A stretch of 44,635 bases of DNA from an uncultured Peptostreptococcus sp. (GCA_900759325.1 CAAEUW010000036.1:1-44635); one strand, 5' to 3'; shown: positions 25,292 to 35,087, counted from the first letter of the stretch. Translations and numbers: made by a program. Notes: generated from the letters alone by a model not told the origin.

Positions 25292-26557
25292 ATGATAAAA
25301 TACAAGACATTGAAAAATGGATTGAGGATAGTAGCTGAGGAAATACCCTATGTTAGGTCGGTATCAGCGGGTGTTTGGATAAATGTTGGTGCCAGGATGG
25401 AGCTAGGATATCCAAGGGGTCTAGCCCACTTTATAGAGCATATGCTATTTAAGGGAACTGATACAAGGTCCTCTAAAAAAATATCTAATGATATAGACTA
25501 TTATGGGGGATTTTTAAATGCTTTTACTAGCCATGACCATACATGTTACCATGTAAAGATGCCCTATAACCATATATTGGAGGGCCTTGATGTCATAGGG
25601 GACCTACTAACTAGTTCATTGTTTCTAGAAAGCGATATAGAGAAGGAAAAGCTAGTAATTAGGGATGAAATCAAGATGTATGAGGATTCGCCTGAAGACT
25701 ACCTACGTGAGGAACTCTTGAAGAGGACCTATTCTAATAGGGGGATCGGCAGGTCAGTATTGGGTAGTGTAGAGTCCTTAACAGAAATTACCAGAGATCA
25801 TATATGTCAATTCTTTGCAAGATACTACATACCAAATAATGCTGTCTTGGTTATGAGTGGAAATTTTATTCTTGAAGATATAGTAGAAAAGCTAGAGGAG
25901 ATATTTTCTAAATGGGCTCCTAGAGAGATTTCAATATCAAGAGAGGAACAAGAATTTAAGCCTCAATACTATATAGAGGATAGGGATGATGAACAGTCAA
26001 ATATCGGTATTATATTCCCTTGTCCAAGCGACAATAATTATAAGGATTTTATTGGAGTAAAGCTATTAAATAATATTTTGGGTAATTCTACCAGCTCTAG
26101 GCTCTTCCAAAATATAAGAGAAGATAAGGGACTTACCTATAATATAGCTTCCTATGATTCTTTCTACGTAGATTATGCAGAATTGGGTATATATTCAAGC
26201 ATGGCTGATGATAACCTATACCAGGTATATAAGCTGATTATGGATGAAATATATAGTATAAAAGAGGATTATATCAGTCAGGACGAACTAGAATTTGCCA
26301 AGGAACAGTACAAGGGTAGTGTTCTTATGAATATTGAAGACACAGAGGATAGGATGCTCCTAATTGGTGAGTATGAAGTAAATGACAAGAGACTCCTTTC
26401 TGTTGATGACAAAATGGAGATTGTTGAGTCAATAGACCTAGACTATATGAAGGGTCTTATAGATAAGATATTTGGAGGTCCTATGTCTCTTGGAGTAACA
26501 GGAAGGTCAGCGACTTCCCTGATTGGTCAAATTAAAGATTTAAGTGAGGTGAAATAA
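25292..26557 (+). CDS. M16 family zinc peptidase (YmxG/MlpA-like)
   Basis: A 421-residue pitrilysin-family peptidase. The inverted zinc motif HFIEH is at residues 46-50, with the downstream glutamate in the VIRDEIKMYEDSPEDYL region, and the C-terminal non-catalytic half is present. It has no signal peptide, so it is probably cytoplasmic. The position downstream of pnp is that of ymxG (mlpA) in Bacillus. It starts behind AAGGAG and its stop overlaps the ftsK start (TAATG), implying coupling. The substrate is unknown. Confidence 0.9.
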   Translation: MIKYKTLKNGLRIVAEEIPYVRSVSAGVWINVGARMELGYPRGLAHFIEHMLFKGTDTRSSKKISNDIDYYGGFLNAFTSHDHTCYHVKMPYNHILEGLDVIGDLLTSSLFLESDIEKEKLVIRDEIKMYEDSPEDYLREELLKRTYSNRGIGRSVLGSVESLTEITRDHICQFFARYYIPNNAVLVMSGNFILEDIVEKLEEIFSKWAPREISISREEQEFKPQYYIEDRDDEQSNIGIIFPCPSDNNYKDFIGVKLLNNILGNSTSSRLFQNIREDKGLTYNIASYDSFYVDYAELGIYSSMADDNLYQVYKLIMDEIYSIKEDYISQDELEFAKEQYKGSVLMNIEDTEDRMLLIGEYEVNDKRLLSVDDKMEIVESIDLDYMKGLIDKIFGGPMSLGVTGRSATSLIGQIKDLSEVK

Positions 26558-29130
26558 TGCCTAGTAAAAAGAGTAGGCAACCTAGTAGGAGGTCAGGACC
26601 ACCTGCCAAGCTTGCGAATAACAATAAAAAAAGAAAACAGAATAAAAAAACAAAGACTGGTCTTAGGATAAATGGCGAATACCAATACCTAATTTTAGTA
26701 TTTATTGGGCTTTTCTTTGGCTATGGTCTGATGTCAGGTTCAAGTGCCTTAGTACCAAGGGTTATACAGCTATTATGTAAGGGTATGTTTGGTGGACTAG
26801 CCATACTAATACCTTTTACTATGATAATCATGGGTATTGCAGGTATCCTGGAAGGCAATGAGAAGATAGATAGGTTTAAGAAGACGAAAATATTCTATAT
26901 ATTTGTGTTTTACATTGTAATATACTATGGTCTAATCAACTATGCGAGGACACCATCGGAAAGTCCATTCAGCCTTGATATGATACAGGACATAGTCAAG
27001 ATGGGTGTTTCTAGAGAGGGTGTAGGTCTGCTACCATCTATATTGACCTACCTACTTAGCCACCTGTTAGGTTTTGTCGGTGCATGGCTCTTAACTATAT
27101 TTGCAACAATACTGACAATCCTTTATTTCTTTGAGATTTCAGTCAAGGATATTATAGCCTATGTCAAGAATCCTAAAGATTCAAATAACATTATAAATAA
27201 GATTAGGATTAAGTTTGGCAAAAAGGCCAAAATTGACGGTGTAGATGACAAAACTATGCTAAATAAGACTGGCTTCTTTGAAAAAATTAGAGATAAGTTC
27301 CATAAGGATGTAGAGGAAGATGACTACCAGGATGATGCTGATGATGATAAGACTATAAAGATAGTTGGCTTTAATAAGGCTGAGGATGACTACCTAGAGA
27401 TTCTCGAGGGTACCCAGGGCCTATCTGATCTAGAGATACTTCAGCAGATGCAAAATGAAGAGCCTTTAATAGATGGTCTGGTTACCAAGGAGGATGATGA
27501 CCTATCAAATAAAAGGCCTAATAGGTTACTTCAGCTGGATGATACCGAAGAAATATTGGACCTAGACAAGGACTCTGAAAAAATATCTGGAGGAACTAGC
27601 CTACCTAAGAGGAGGATGACTGGTCCGACAGAAGATGTCAAGCTTGGTCATATCCAAACTAGTAAGACCTACATAGAAGAGGATAATAAGCTGATCCAGG
27701 AAAATGAACATGAAAAATTTAAAAACTATAAGATGCCACCTATTTCACTATTAAATAAGGTGTCTGGTGGAGGAGATAAAAAATCTAAGCATAGGGTCCT
27801 TGAAAATGCTCGTAGACTGGAAAAGACCTTGCGAGACTTTGGTGTAGATGCTAATATCAACCAGGTGACTGTAGGACCTACAATTACCAGATATGAAATT
27901 CAGCCGAGTCCAGGGGTCAAGGTGAGTAAAATTGTAAACCTAACAGACGATATTGCCCTTAGTCTTGCTGCCAAGAGTATCAGGATGGAGGCCCCAATAC
28001 CAGGTAAGAGTGCCATAGGTATTGAGGTTCCTAACGATGAATCACAGATGGTTAGCATTAGGGAAATAATAGATAGTGATGAGTTTAAGAACTTTAAATC
28101 GCCCCTGGTTATGGGCTTGGGTAAGGATGTCGCCGGTAGAATTATAGTTGGTGATATAGGCAAGATGCCTCACCTTTTAATAGCGGGATCTACAGGGTCT
28201 GGTAAGTCGGTTTGTGTAAATACACTTATTACCAGTATCATGTATAAGGCCAAGCCTGATGAGGTCAAATTGATGTTGATAGACCCTAAGGTAGTAGAGT
28301 TAGCCAATTACAATGGTATACCACACCTATTGGTACCAGTTGTAACAGATGCAAAGAAGGCGGCTAATGCACTTGGATGGGCAGTGAGTGAAATGAATAG
28401 AAGGTATAAGCTATTTGCTGAAAACCAGGTCAAGGATATCAGCTCCTATAATGAAAAGTCGGACGACCCACTACCTAAGATAGTCATAATTATAGACGAG
28501 TTGGCCGACCTTATGATGGTTAGTGCTAATGATGTTGAGGACCATATCTGTAGGTTAGCCCAAATGGCCAGGGCAGCGGGTATGCATCTTATTGTTGCAA
28601 CCCAGAGGCCATCAGTTGACGTAATAACAGGTGTAATTAAGGCCAATATACCATCAAGAATTGCCTTTGCGGTTTCGTCACAGACAGACTCTAGAACTAT
28701 AATAGATATGGGTGGTGCAGAAAAGCTACTAGGTAAGGGAGATATGCTATTTTACCCTCTAGGTGCTGCAAAGCCTGTGAGACTTCAGGGGGCCTTTATT
28801 TCCGAGGCAGAATCGGAGAATATAATTGATTATGTCAAGAAGGAAGCCGGTGAGATTTCATATGCGGGCGATATAGAAGAGTCTATTTCAAGTATTAATA
28901 CTGAGAGAAGTGGCGATGAAGATGAGCTGCTTTATGATGCGATTAGCTTTGTTGTAGCAAATGGTCAAGCTTCATCTTCAATGCTACAAAGAAAATACAA
29001 GATAGGCTTTAATAGGGCTGCCAGATTAATTGATAATATGGAAGAGAGGGGCATAGTTGGCCCTAGCGAAGGAAGTAAGCCAAGAAAGGTATTGATTAGT
29101 CAAGAGGACCTTTCTGGCATGGAGGACTAG
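26557..29130 (+). CDS. ftsK: DNA translocase FtsK/SpoIIIE
   Basis: An 857-residue translocase: a basic N-terminus, about four membrane helices (about 45-200), a charged linker to about 400, the RecA-like motor with Walker A GSTGSGKS at 544-551 and Walker B IIIIDELADLMM, and a C-terminal winged-helix gamma domain (about 790-857) that reads polar DNA sequences. It pumps chromosome ends through the closing septum. The start overlaps the M16 stop codon by one base. rimO follows after 47 bases. The sequence does not decide between FtsK and SpoIIIE roles; no sporulation genes are seen in the window. Confidence 0.95.
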   Translation: MPSKKSRQPSRRSGPPAKLANNNKKRKQNKKTKTGLRINGEYQYLILVFIGLFFGYGLMSGSSALVPRVIQLLCKGMFGGLAILIPFTMIIMGIAGILEGNEKIDRFKKTKIFYIFVFYIVIYYGLINYARTPSESPFSLDMIQDIVKMGVSREGVGLLPSILTYLLSHLLGFVGAWLLTIFATILTILYFFEISVKDIIAYVKNPKDSNNIINKIRIKFGKKAKIDGVDDKTMLNKTGFFEKIRDKFHKDVEEDDYQDDADDDKTIKIVGFNKAEDDYLEILEGTQGLSDLEILQQMQNEEPLIDGLVTKEDDDLSNKRPNRLLQLDDTEEILDLDKDSEKISGGTSLPKRRMTGPTEDVKLGHIQTSKTYIEEDNKLIQENEHEKFKNYKMPPISLLNKVSGGGDKKSKHRVLENARRLEKTLRDFGVDANINQVTVGPTITRYEIQPSPGVKVSKIVNLTDDIALSLAAKSIRMEAPIPGKSAIGIEVPNDESQMVSIREIIDSDEFKNFKSPLVMGLGKDVAGRIIVGDIGKMPHLLIAGSTGSGKSVCVNTLITSIMYKAKPDEVKLMLIDPKVVELANYNGIPHLLVPVVTDAKKAANALGWAVSEMNRRYKLFAENQVKDISSYNEKSDDPLPKIVIIIDELADLMMVSANDVEDHICRLAQMARAAGMHLIVATQRPSVDVITGVIKANIPSRIAFAVSSQTDSRTIIDMGGAEKLLGKGDMLFYPLGAAKPVRLQGAFISEAESENIIDYVKKEAGEISYAGDIEESISSINTERSGDEDELLYDAISFVVANGQASSSMLQRKYKIGFNRAARLIDNMEERGIVGPSEGSKPRKVLISQEDLSGMED

Positions 29131-29177
29131 TAGCTTTTATGCTACAAGTCTATATTGTGAGATATGGAGGATGTAAT

Positions 29178-30500
29178 TTGAAGATAGCATTGGAATCATT
29201 AGGATGCTCAAAAAACTTGGTTGATGCCGAGATAATGTTGGGTATCCTTAACAAAAATGGACACCAGCTAGTAGGAGACTATAATGATGCTGATATAGTG
29301 ATTGTCAACACTTGTGGCTTTATAGAATCCGCTAAGCAGGAGTCAATTGACTCTATAGTCCAGTATGCTAACCTCAAGAACGAGGGTAGTCTTAGTTACC
29401 TGCTAGTATCAGGCTGTTTAGCTCAGAGATACCCTGATGAACTTATGGAGGAGATACCAGAAATTGATGCAATAGTTGGCACAGGATCATACCAAAATAT
29501 AACTGATGTAGTTGATGATCTGACTAAGAGGGATGGTATAAGGTTGATTGAAGATATTAATTTCAGCTTTAATGAGGACCTACCTAGGTATGTATCCACT
29601 CCGGACCACCTGGCCTACCTAAAGATAGGAGAAGGTTGCGACAACCATTGCACCTATTGCATAATACCAAAACTAAGAGGTAAGTATAGGTCGAGAGATA
29701 TTGAAAGCCTATTAGAAGAGGCTAAAGAACTCAAGGAAGCAGGTGTCAAGGAGCTAGTAGTAATAGCCCAGGATACGAGTGTATACGGAAGAGACCTATA
29801 TGGAAAGCCCAACCTGGCAGGTCTTTTGGAAGGGCTAGCACAAATTGATTTTGATTGGGTTAGGTTTATGTATTCCTATCCAGAGGGTATAAGTCAGGAG
29901 ATTGTCGATGTAGTTGCCAAGTATGATAATATATGCTCATATTTTGATATACCTATGCAGCATGCAAGTGATAGGATACTTAAGCTTATGAATAGGAAGA
30001 CTAGTCGTCAGGAGCTAAAAGACAAGGTTGATATGATAAGATCAAGGATTCCTGATGCAACAATAAGGACTACTTTTATAGTAGGTTTCCCAGGTGAAAG
30101 AGATGAAGATTTTGAAGAGCTTATAGACTTTGTAGAGGAAATGAAACTTGATAGGATGGGGGCCTTTACCTATTCGAGGGAAGAGGATACACCGGCTGAT
30201 AAGTTAGATGGACACCTATGTCAGGAGATAAAAGATGAACGTCTACAGAGACTAATGATGGTTCAGCAGGTTATTTCAGAAGAGCTTAACCGTAAAAAGA
30301 TTGGAAAAATCTTCAAGGTCTTGATTGAAGACCAGGTTGATGATAGCCTATACATAGGCAGGACACAATGTGATGCTGAAGATATTGATAGTGTCATATA
30401 TGTAGAATCAAGACAAAATCTTGAAATAGGAGATTTTGTAAATGTAGTAGTGAAAGAAGCCTTTGAATACGACCTTAAGGGTTGTCTAGAGGATAACTAG
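29178..30500 (+). CDS. rimO: Ribosomal protein S12 methylthiotransferase RimO
   Basis: A 440-residue radical-SAM methylthiotransferase that adds a methylthio group to an aspartate of S12. The N-terminal cluster cysteines are C10, C46 and C80; the radical-SAM CxxxCxxC is C154, C158, C161 in GEGCDNHCTYCIIP; a TRAM domain ends the protein. The KIALESLGCSKNLVDAE opening identifies RimO. I use the TTG at 29178 behind GGAGG (29166-29170), which gives the family's usual length; an in-frame ATG at 29139 lacks a ribosome site. It follows ftsK, as in many Clostridia. Confidence 0.94.
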   Translation: MKIALESLGCSKNLVDAEIMLGILNKNGHQLVGDYNDADIVIVNTCGFIESAKQESIDSIVQYANLKNEGSLSYLLVSGCLAQRYPDELMEEIPEIDAIVGTGSYQNITDVVDDLTKRDGIRLIEDINFSFNEDLPRYVSTPDHLAYLKIGEGCDNHCTYCIIPKLRGKYRSRDIESLLEEAKELKEAGVKELVVIAQDTSVYGRDLYGKPNLAGLLEGLAQIDFDWVRFMYSYPEGISQEIVDVVAKYDNICSYFDIPMQHASDRILKLMNRKTSRQELKDKVDMIRSRIPDATIRTTFIVGFPGERDEDFEELIDFVEEMKLDRMGAFTYSREEDTPADKLDGHLCQEIKDERLQRLMMVQQVISEELNRKKIGKIFKVLIEDQVDDSLYIGRTQCDAEDIDSVIYVESRQNLEIGDFVNVVVKEAFEYDLKGCLEDN

Positions 30501-30517
30501 TTTAAGAGGAGGATGGG

Positions 30518-31057
30518 ATGAATTTACCTAATAAATTAACAGTTTTTAGAATATGTATGGTTCCACTTTTTATGCTCTTTATCTACTTGCCTATTCCCGG
30601 CAAATACCTAATTTCTTTAATTATATTTGCCTTAGCAGCAATCACAGATGCTCTGGATGGTAAGATAGCTAGAAAGTATAATTTGGTGACTGACTTTGGA
30701 AAGTTTATGGACCCTTTGGCAGATAAGCTACTAGTAATAGCGGCCTTAACCTGCATGATAAAGCCAGGTCTGGTACCAGCTTGGATAGTTGTAGTTATTG
30801 TTGCCAGAGAACTAGCTGTAAGTATAATGAGGGCTATAGCAGCTGCGGATGGTAAGGTAATAGCAGCTGGTAATAGCGGCAAACTTAAGACTGTAACACA
30901 GATGTTGGCCATTGTATTCTTATTATTGGGGGCCCATACTGATGCGAGTATAATCTTAAAAATAGGAACAGTACTTATATACATAGCAGCTATACTTACC
31001 CTATATTCGGGATATGAATATTTTTCAAAGAACAAGGAATTATTTGAAGACAGATAG
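30518..31057 (+). CDS. pgsA: CDP-diacylglycerol--glycerol-3-phosphate 3-phosphatidyltransferase
   Basis: A 179-residue CDP-alcohol phosphatidyltransferase with about four to five membrane helices. The family signature D-G-x2-A-R-x8-G-x3-D-x3-D is complete as D47, G48, A51, R52, G61, D65 and D69. It makes phosphatidylglycerol phosphate from the CDP-diacylglycerol supplied by CdsA. It lies 17 bases after rimO and before recA, the usual Firmicutes order, although cinA, often between pgsA and recA, is missing. Confidence 0.95.
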   Translation: MNLPNKLTVFRICMVPLFMLFIYLPIPGKYLISLIIFALAAITDALDGKIARKYNLVTDFGKFMDPLADKLLVIAALTCMIKPGLVPAWIVVVIVARELAVSIMRAIAAADGKVIAAGNSGKLKTVTQMLAIVFLLLGAHTDASIILKIGTVLIYIAAILTLYSGYEYFSKNKELFEDR

Positions 31058-31246
31058 ACAGTATGATATTATAGCGATGAATTTAAGATATGAATCGTTT
31101 GTACATAGCTAACTATATCGATAAAATTATGGATAATAGAGAATAAGGGTGCTTTTTCTTTATGTTTTTATAAAAGTGCCTATAAAGATTTAAAGGATGA
31201 CAGCCTATCTTAGTAAAGTTTGATTTTTTAGTTTAAACAAGGAAAA

Positions 31247-31260
31247 AGAACAATTGTTCT
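31247..31260 (+). promoter_or_regulatory. LexA-type SOS box upstream of the recA promoter
   Basis: AGAACAATTGTTCT is a perfect 14-base palindrome matching the Gram-positive LexA pattern GAAC-N4-GTTC. It abuts the -35 element at 31260-31265, so bound repressor would block RNA polymerase. Confidence 0.8.
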
Positions 31261-31288
31261 TGACTATGTCAACTACTTATTATATAAT
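31260..31288 (+). promoter_or_regulatory. recA promoter
   Basis: TTGACT at 31260-31265, 17 bases, then TATAAT at 31283-31288. It is flanked by two LexA-type boxes. Confidence 0.82.
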
Positions 31289-31297
31289 AAAGCTATA

Positions 31298-31310
31298 AGA
31301 ACATATGTTT
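31298..31310 (+). promoter_or_regulatory. Second, imperfect LexA-type box downstream of the recA promoter
   Basis: AGAACATATGTTT holds GAAC-N4-GTTT, one base off the GAAC-N4-GTTC pattern, and the ATAT centre is that of many Bacillus SOS boxes. It lies just after the likely transcription start. Confidence 0.65.
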
Positions 31311-31345
31311 AATTGACATATTTAATTAATGGAAAGGGTAATGAT

Positions 31346-32392
31346 ATGACTATTGATAATAATAAAATGGAGGCTCTAAATGAGGCCTTAAAGAAAATCG
31401 AAAAAGAACACGGTAAGGGATCTGTAATGAAGCTTGGCGAAACTTCAGGCTTAGATGTTGATTCTATACCTACAGGTGTAATAGGCCTAGATATAGCAGC
31501 TGGAGTAGGTGGTCTGCCTAGGGGAAGAATAATTGAAGTTTATGGACCAGAATCATCAGGTAAGACAACTGTGACTCTACACTGTATAGCTGAAGCACAG
31601 AAGAGAAATGGTATAGCTGCCTTTATAGATGCAGAGCATGCTCTAGATCCAGTTTACGCTAGGTCTCTAGGGGTAGATGTGGACAACCTTATAATTTCTC
31701 AGCCTGATACAGGTGAACAGGCACTTGATATAGCAGAATCACTAATCAGATCAGGAGCAATTGATATACTTGTTATAGACTCTGTTGCGGCACTTGTACC
31801 AAAGGCTGAAATTGAAGGAGATATGGGAGATTCACATGTAGGTCTACAGGCCAGACTTATGTCTCAGGCTCTTAGAAAGCTTACTGGATCTATTAAAAAA
31901 TCAAACTGTGTTGTTATATTTATCAACCAGTTAAGAGAAAAGGTTGGGGTTATGTTTGGAAACCCAGAAACTACTACTGGTGGTAGGGCCCTTAAGTTCT
32001 TCTCGACTATGAGAATAGAGGTTAGAAGGATTGATTCTATAAAGCAGGGTGATAAGATTCTAGGTAATAGGACTAGAATAAAGATAGTAAAGAATAAGGT
32101 TGCTCCACCATTCAAGCAGATAGAGTTTGATATTATGTACGGTACAGGTATATCTAAGTCAGGAGACCTTCTAGATGTGGCAGTAGGTATAGATGTTATA
32201 AAGAAGGCTGGTGCTTGGTATAGCTATAATGATGAAAAAATGGGACAGGGTAGAGAAAACTCTAAGAACTTTCTAGAAGAAAATGAAGATATAGCAGCTG
32301 AAATAGAGGCTAAGGTTAGAGAATACTACGGACTTCCAGTAGATGGCACAGACTTAAAGTCTAGTTCTGAAGAAGAGCAGATGCAGTTTTAA
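31346..32392 (+). CDS. recA: Recombinase RecA
   Basis: A 348-residue RecA, the strand-exchange ATPase that also triggers LexA self-cleavage. Walker A is GPESSGKT at 67-74; the Walker B region IDILVIDSVAALVPK, the DNA-binding NQLREKVGVMFGNPETTTGG and the C-terminal domain are complete. ATG 31346 is chosen because GAAAGGG lies just upstream; a TTG eleven codons earlier overlaps the second SOS box and has no ribosome site. It is monocistronic, with an SOS promoter and a strong terminator. Confidence 0.98.
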   Translation: MTIDNNKMEALNEALKKIEKEHGKGSVMKLGETSGLDVDSIPTGVIGLDIAAGVGGLPRGRIIEVYGPESSGKTTVTLHCIAEAQKRNGIAAFIDAEHALDPVYARSLGVDVDNLIISQPDTGEQALDIAESLIRSGAIDILVIDSVAALVPKAEIEGDMGDSHVGLQARLMSQALRKLTGSIKKSNCVVIFINQLREKVGVMFGNPETTTGGRALKFFSTMRIEVRRIDSIKQGDKILGNRTRIKIVKNKVAPPFKQIEFDIMYGTGISKSGDLLDVAVGIDVIKKAGAWYSYNDEKMGQGRENSKNFLEENEDIAAEIEAKVREYYGLPVDGTDLKSSSEEEQMQF

Positions 32393-32431
32393 TCCAGCCA
32401 ACTCTTATAAGTTATAAATAATAAATAGCAT

Positions 32432-32497
32432 AGCCTTGCTAGTGACAAAGTCTTTAAATAAATATTTAAGACTATATTGCTAGCAAGGCTTTTTTTA
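32432..32497 (+). terminator. Terminator after recA
   Basis: AGCCTTGCTAG (32432-32442) pairs perfectly with CTAGCAAGGCT (32480-32490); a second hairpin, AGTCTT with AAGACT, fills the loop. A run of T follows. It is long and branched but clear. Confidence 0.85.
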
Positions 32498-32623
32498 TTC
32501 TTATAAAAATGGCCAGGATTTATTTAATGAAATAAGAACCTGACCAAAAGGATATTTTATTCAATAATTTATTTTGTAACAGCCTATAGGAAATCAGAGA
32601 AATCAAATAAGCTAGAATCTACA

Positions 32624-34123
32624 CTAAAGATTTCTATTATCCTTTAGTAATACGTCGTGAGCTCCACCCTCAACAATAGAAGTAGAAGATACAACAGTCA
32701 ACTTGGCCTTTTCCTGTAATTCAGGTATTGAAAGGGCACCACAGTTACACATAGTTGATCTTACCTTTGATAGAGTAAGACCAACATTGTCCTTTAATGA
32801 ACCAGCATATGGTACATAAGAGTCAACACCCTCTTCAAAAGAAAGTTTCTTGTCTCCACCTAGGTCATATCTCTGCCAGTTTCTAGCTCTAGCAGAACCT
32901 TCACCCCAGTATTCCTTCATATAAGAACCGTTTATATTTACCTTGTTTGTAGGAGATTCATCAAATCTAGAGAAATACCTACCCAACATTACAAAGTCAG
33001 AACCCATAGCGAGCGCTAGAGTTATATGGTGGTCATAAACTATACCACCATCTGAACAAATTGGAATATAGATACCAGTTTCTTCATAGTACTCATCCCT
33101 GGCCTTGGCAACATCTATAACTGATGTAGCCTGACCACGACCAATACCCTTTTGTTCTCTTGTTATACAGATAGATCCACCTCCAATACCTATCTTGATA
33201 AAGTCAGCTCCAGCTTCAGCTAGGAACCTAAAACCTTCCCTATCAACAACATTACCAGCACCGATCTTTACAGTTTCACCGTAATTTTCCCTTATCCAAG
33301 CAATCGTCCTTGCCTGCCATTCTGAATGACCCTCAGAAGAATCTATACAAAGTATGTCTACACCTGCTTCTAATAGGGCAGGAACTCTTTCAGCATAGTC
33401 TCTAGTGTTGATACCTGCACCAACTACATATCTTTTAAGACTATCATGTAGCTCTAAAGGATTTTCCTTGTGAGAGTCATAGTCTTTTCTAAACACCATA
33501 TATACTAGTTTCCCTTCATCATCAACTATTGGAAGAGAATTTAGCTTGTTGTCCCATATAATATTGTTTGCCTCCTTTAACGTAATTGTCTTAGGGGCAG
33601 ATACTATCTGATCAAGTGGTGTCATAAATTCTGCAACCTTTGTATCAGGTGACATTCTACTAACCCTATAGTCCCTACTAGCAACTATACCTAGTAGTTT
33701 TCCATTAGCAGTTCCATCATCAGTTATAGCAACTGTTGAGTGTCCAGTTTTTTTCTTTAGTGCAAGTATATCTGCTAGGGTGTTTTCTGGAGTTAGGTTT
33801 GAATCACTTACTACAAAGCCTGCCTTATGCATCTTTACTCTTGCAACCATAGCTGCCTGGCTTTCAATTGACTGAGAACCATATATGAAAGATATACCAC
33901 CTTCTTTAGCAAGTGCTATAGCCATATTGTCGTCAGAAACAGCCTGCATGATTGCAGATACTAGGGGTATATTCATCTTTATAGCGGGTTCTTCACCCTT
34001 CTTGAATTTAACTACTGGTGTCTCTAGACTTACATTTGCCGGGATACAATCTGCTGATGAGTAACCTGGTACTAATAAATACTCACTAAATGTTCTTGAT
34101 GGAGTATCGAAATAAAAAGCCAT
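32624..34123 (-). CDS. guaB: IMP dehydrogenase, Tritrichomonas foetus type
   Basis: A 499-residue IMPDH, oxidising IMP to XMP with NAD+ in GTP synthesis. The catalytic C319 lies in GIGGGSICITREQKG, the flap dyad is R418-Y419 in WQRYD, and a CBS pair occupies about 95-215. Length, residue numbering and long identical stretches (EYWGEGSARARNWQRYDLGG, STMCNCGALSIP, VSSTSIVEGGAHDV) match the enzyme of the protozoan T. foetus as I remember it, better than the usual bacterial GuaB. Lys310 and Glu431, the pair linked to mycophenolate insensitivity in that enzyme, are both here. It is convergent with recA and has a TAAGGAGATGA ribosome site. I see no purine riboswitch ahead of it. Confidence 0.95.
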   Translation of the reverse strand: MAFYFDTPSRTFSEYLLVPGYSSADCIPANVSLETPVVKFKKGEEPAIKMNIPLVSAIMQAVSDDNMAIALAKEGGISFIYGSQSIESQAAMVARVKMHKAGFVVSDSNLTPENTLADILALKKKTGHSTVAITDDGTANGKLLGIVASRDYRVSRMSPDTKVAEFMTPLDQIVSAPKTITLKEANNIIWDNKLNSLPIVDDEGKLVYMVFRKDYDSHKENPLELHDSLKRYVVGAGINTRDYAERVPALLEAGVDILCIDSSEGHSEWQARTIAWIRENYGETVKIGAGNVVDREGFRFLAEAGADFIKIGIGGGSICITREQKGIGRGQATSVIDVAKARDEYYEETGIYIPICSDGGIVYDHHITLALAMGSDFVMLGRYFSRFDESPTNKVNINGSYMKEYWGEGSARARNWQRYDLGGDKKLSFEEGVDSYVPYAGSLKDNVGLTLSKVRSTMCNCGALSIPELQEKAKLTVVSSTSIVEGGAHDVLLKDNRNL

Positions 34124-34248
34124 TAATTATCATCTCCTTATAAACTAATACTTATTTTCTAGACTTAAATGTATTTTAAACTAATAAAACATTTGGTACA
34201 AGAGTCTATAAAGGCTCAAGATACCTAAAGTCAATAACATATGAATAT

Positions 34249-34276
34249 ATTATAACAAATTTTATTGGCATATAAA
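34249..34276 (-). promoter_or_regulatory. Candidate guaB promoter (minus strand)
   Basis: On the minus strand, TATAAT (34249-34254) is preceded by TGT, an extended -10, with a weak TTTATA -35 at 34271-34276. The leader to the guaB ATG would be about 120 bases, and I recognise no riboswitch in it. Confidence 0.5.
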
Positions 34277-34323
34277 AGTGAATAATAGAAATATACCAAA
34301 CAAAATATTATAAGTTTGTAAAA

Positions 34324-35061
34324 CTAAAACATATTGGTCAGAATCACTACCAATAGGACTGCCAGGACCAGTATAAGAATAGTCTCTACAATATTGCATA
34401 CAAGAGACCCAACTTTTAGGTTAGCATAGTTATAGTATTTTTCACTAAAGGGAAGAAAGAGTGGAACCCCCCTCTTGGTTGCCATATCTAATACTAGGTG
34501 GCTAGAATAGGCAATAAGGGCAGGATAGGCAAGGCCCGAAGGACCACCACCCCTCTCTATAGAGGTGAATACTATAAATATAAGTAAAAGGGCAAGTAGG
34601 CTATGGCTAGTTCCCCTATGCTTAAGAAGGGGGTAGGTAGCTATCATAAGTGTAAATAGTGTATAGCCCATATTAAAATCATGCAAGTACATGCTAGCCC
34701 CTATAAGAAAGAATACAGCAGATATTACCAGTGAACGAACCAGATTAGAGGTAAGCCATCTTGATACTAATAGGGTCATAGCTAGGGCAAATATAGTTGC
34801 TATATAGAGGTTTAAGCCCGTTTTAAAATACATGTAAAAGGATACAATAGCGAATAAAAATAGTAACAAGGAATGTATATTCTTTGTAGTATCCTTACTT
34901 ATAAACTTGTTGAGTACATTTGAATTTGCCTCATCTATATCAGACATAACTGAACATACCATGGCAACAGGAATGGTTAAAGGATTTATAGTTAAACCAC
35001 ATAAGATTGAAATTTCTAGAGTGGCCAAAGTACCAGCTATTAAGTGTGTTCTGCTCCTCAT
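34324..35061 (-). CDS. YdjM/DUF457 family membrane-bound putative metal-dependent hydrolase
   Basis: A 245-residue protein with about six to seven membrane helices. MRSRTHLIAGTL at the start, SDIDEANS, HRGTSHSLL and YSSHLVLDMATKRGVPLF carry the His and Asp residues that define the YdjM (PF04307) family. E. coli ydjM is an SOS gene. Here the gene lies near recA, but I find no GAAC-N4-GTTC box in its upstream region. It is read on the same strand as guaB with a 200-base gap, and divergently from RNase J. The enzymatic activity of the family is unproven. Confidence 0.85.
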   Translation of the reverse strand: MRSRTHLIAGTLATLEISILCGLTINPLTIPVAMVCSVMSDIDEANSNVLNKFISKDTTKNIHSLLLFLFAIVSFYMYFKTGLNLYIATIFALAMTLLVSRWLTSNLVRSLVISAVFFLIGASMYLHDFNMGYTLFTLMIATYPLLKHRGTSHSLLALLLIFIVFTSIERGGGPSGLAYPALIAYSSHLVLDMATKRGVPLFLPFSEKYYNYANLKVGSLVCNIVETILILVLAVLLVVILTNMF

Positions 35062-35087
35062 ATATTAACCTTTCTATGAAAAATACT

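Noticed and set aside
34124..34245. A purine or other riboswitch before guaB
   Set aside because: The minus-strand leader has none of the conserved core segments I know for purine, PRPP or ppGpp riboswitches.
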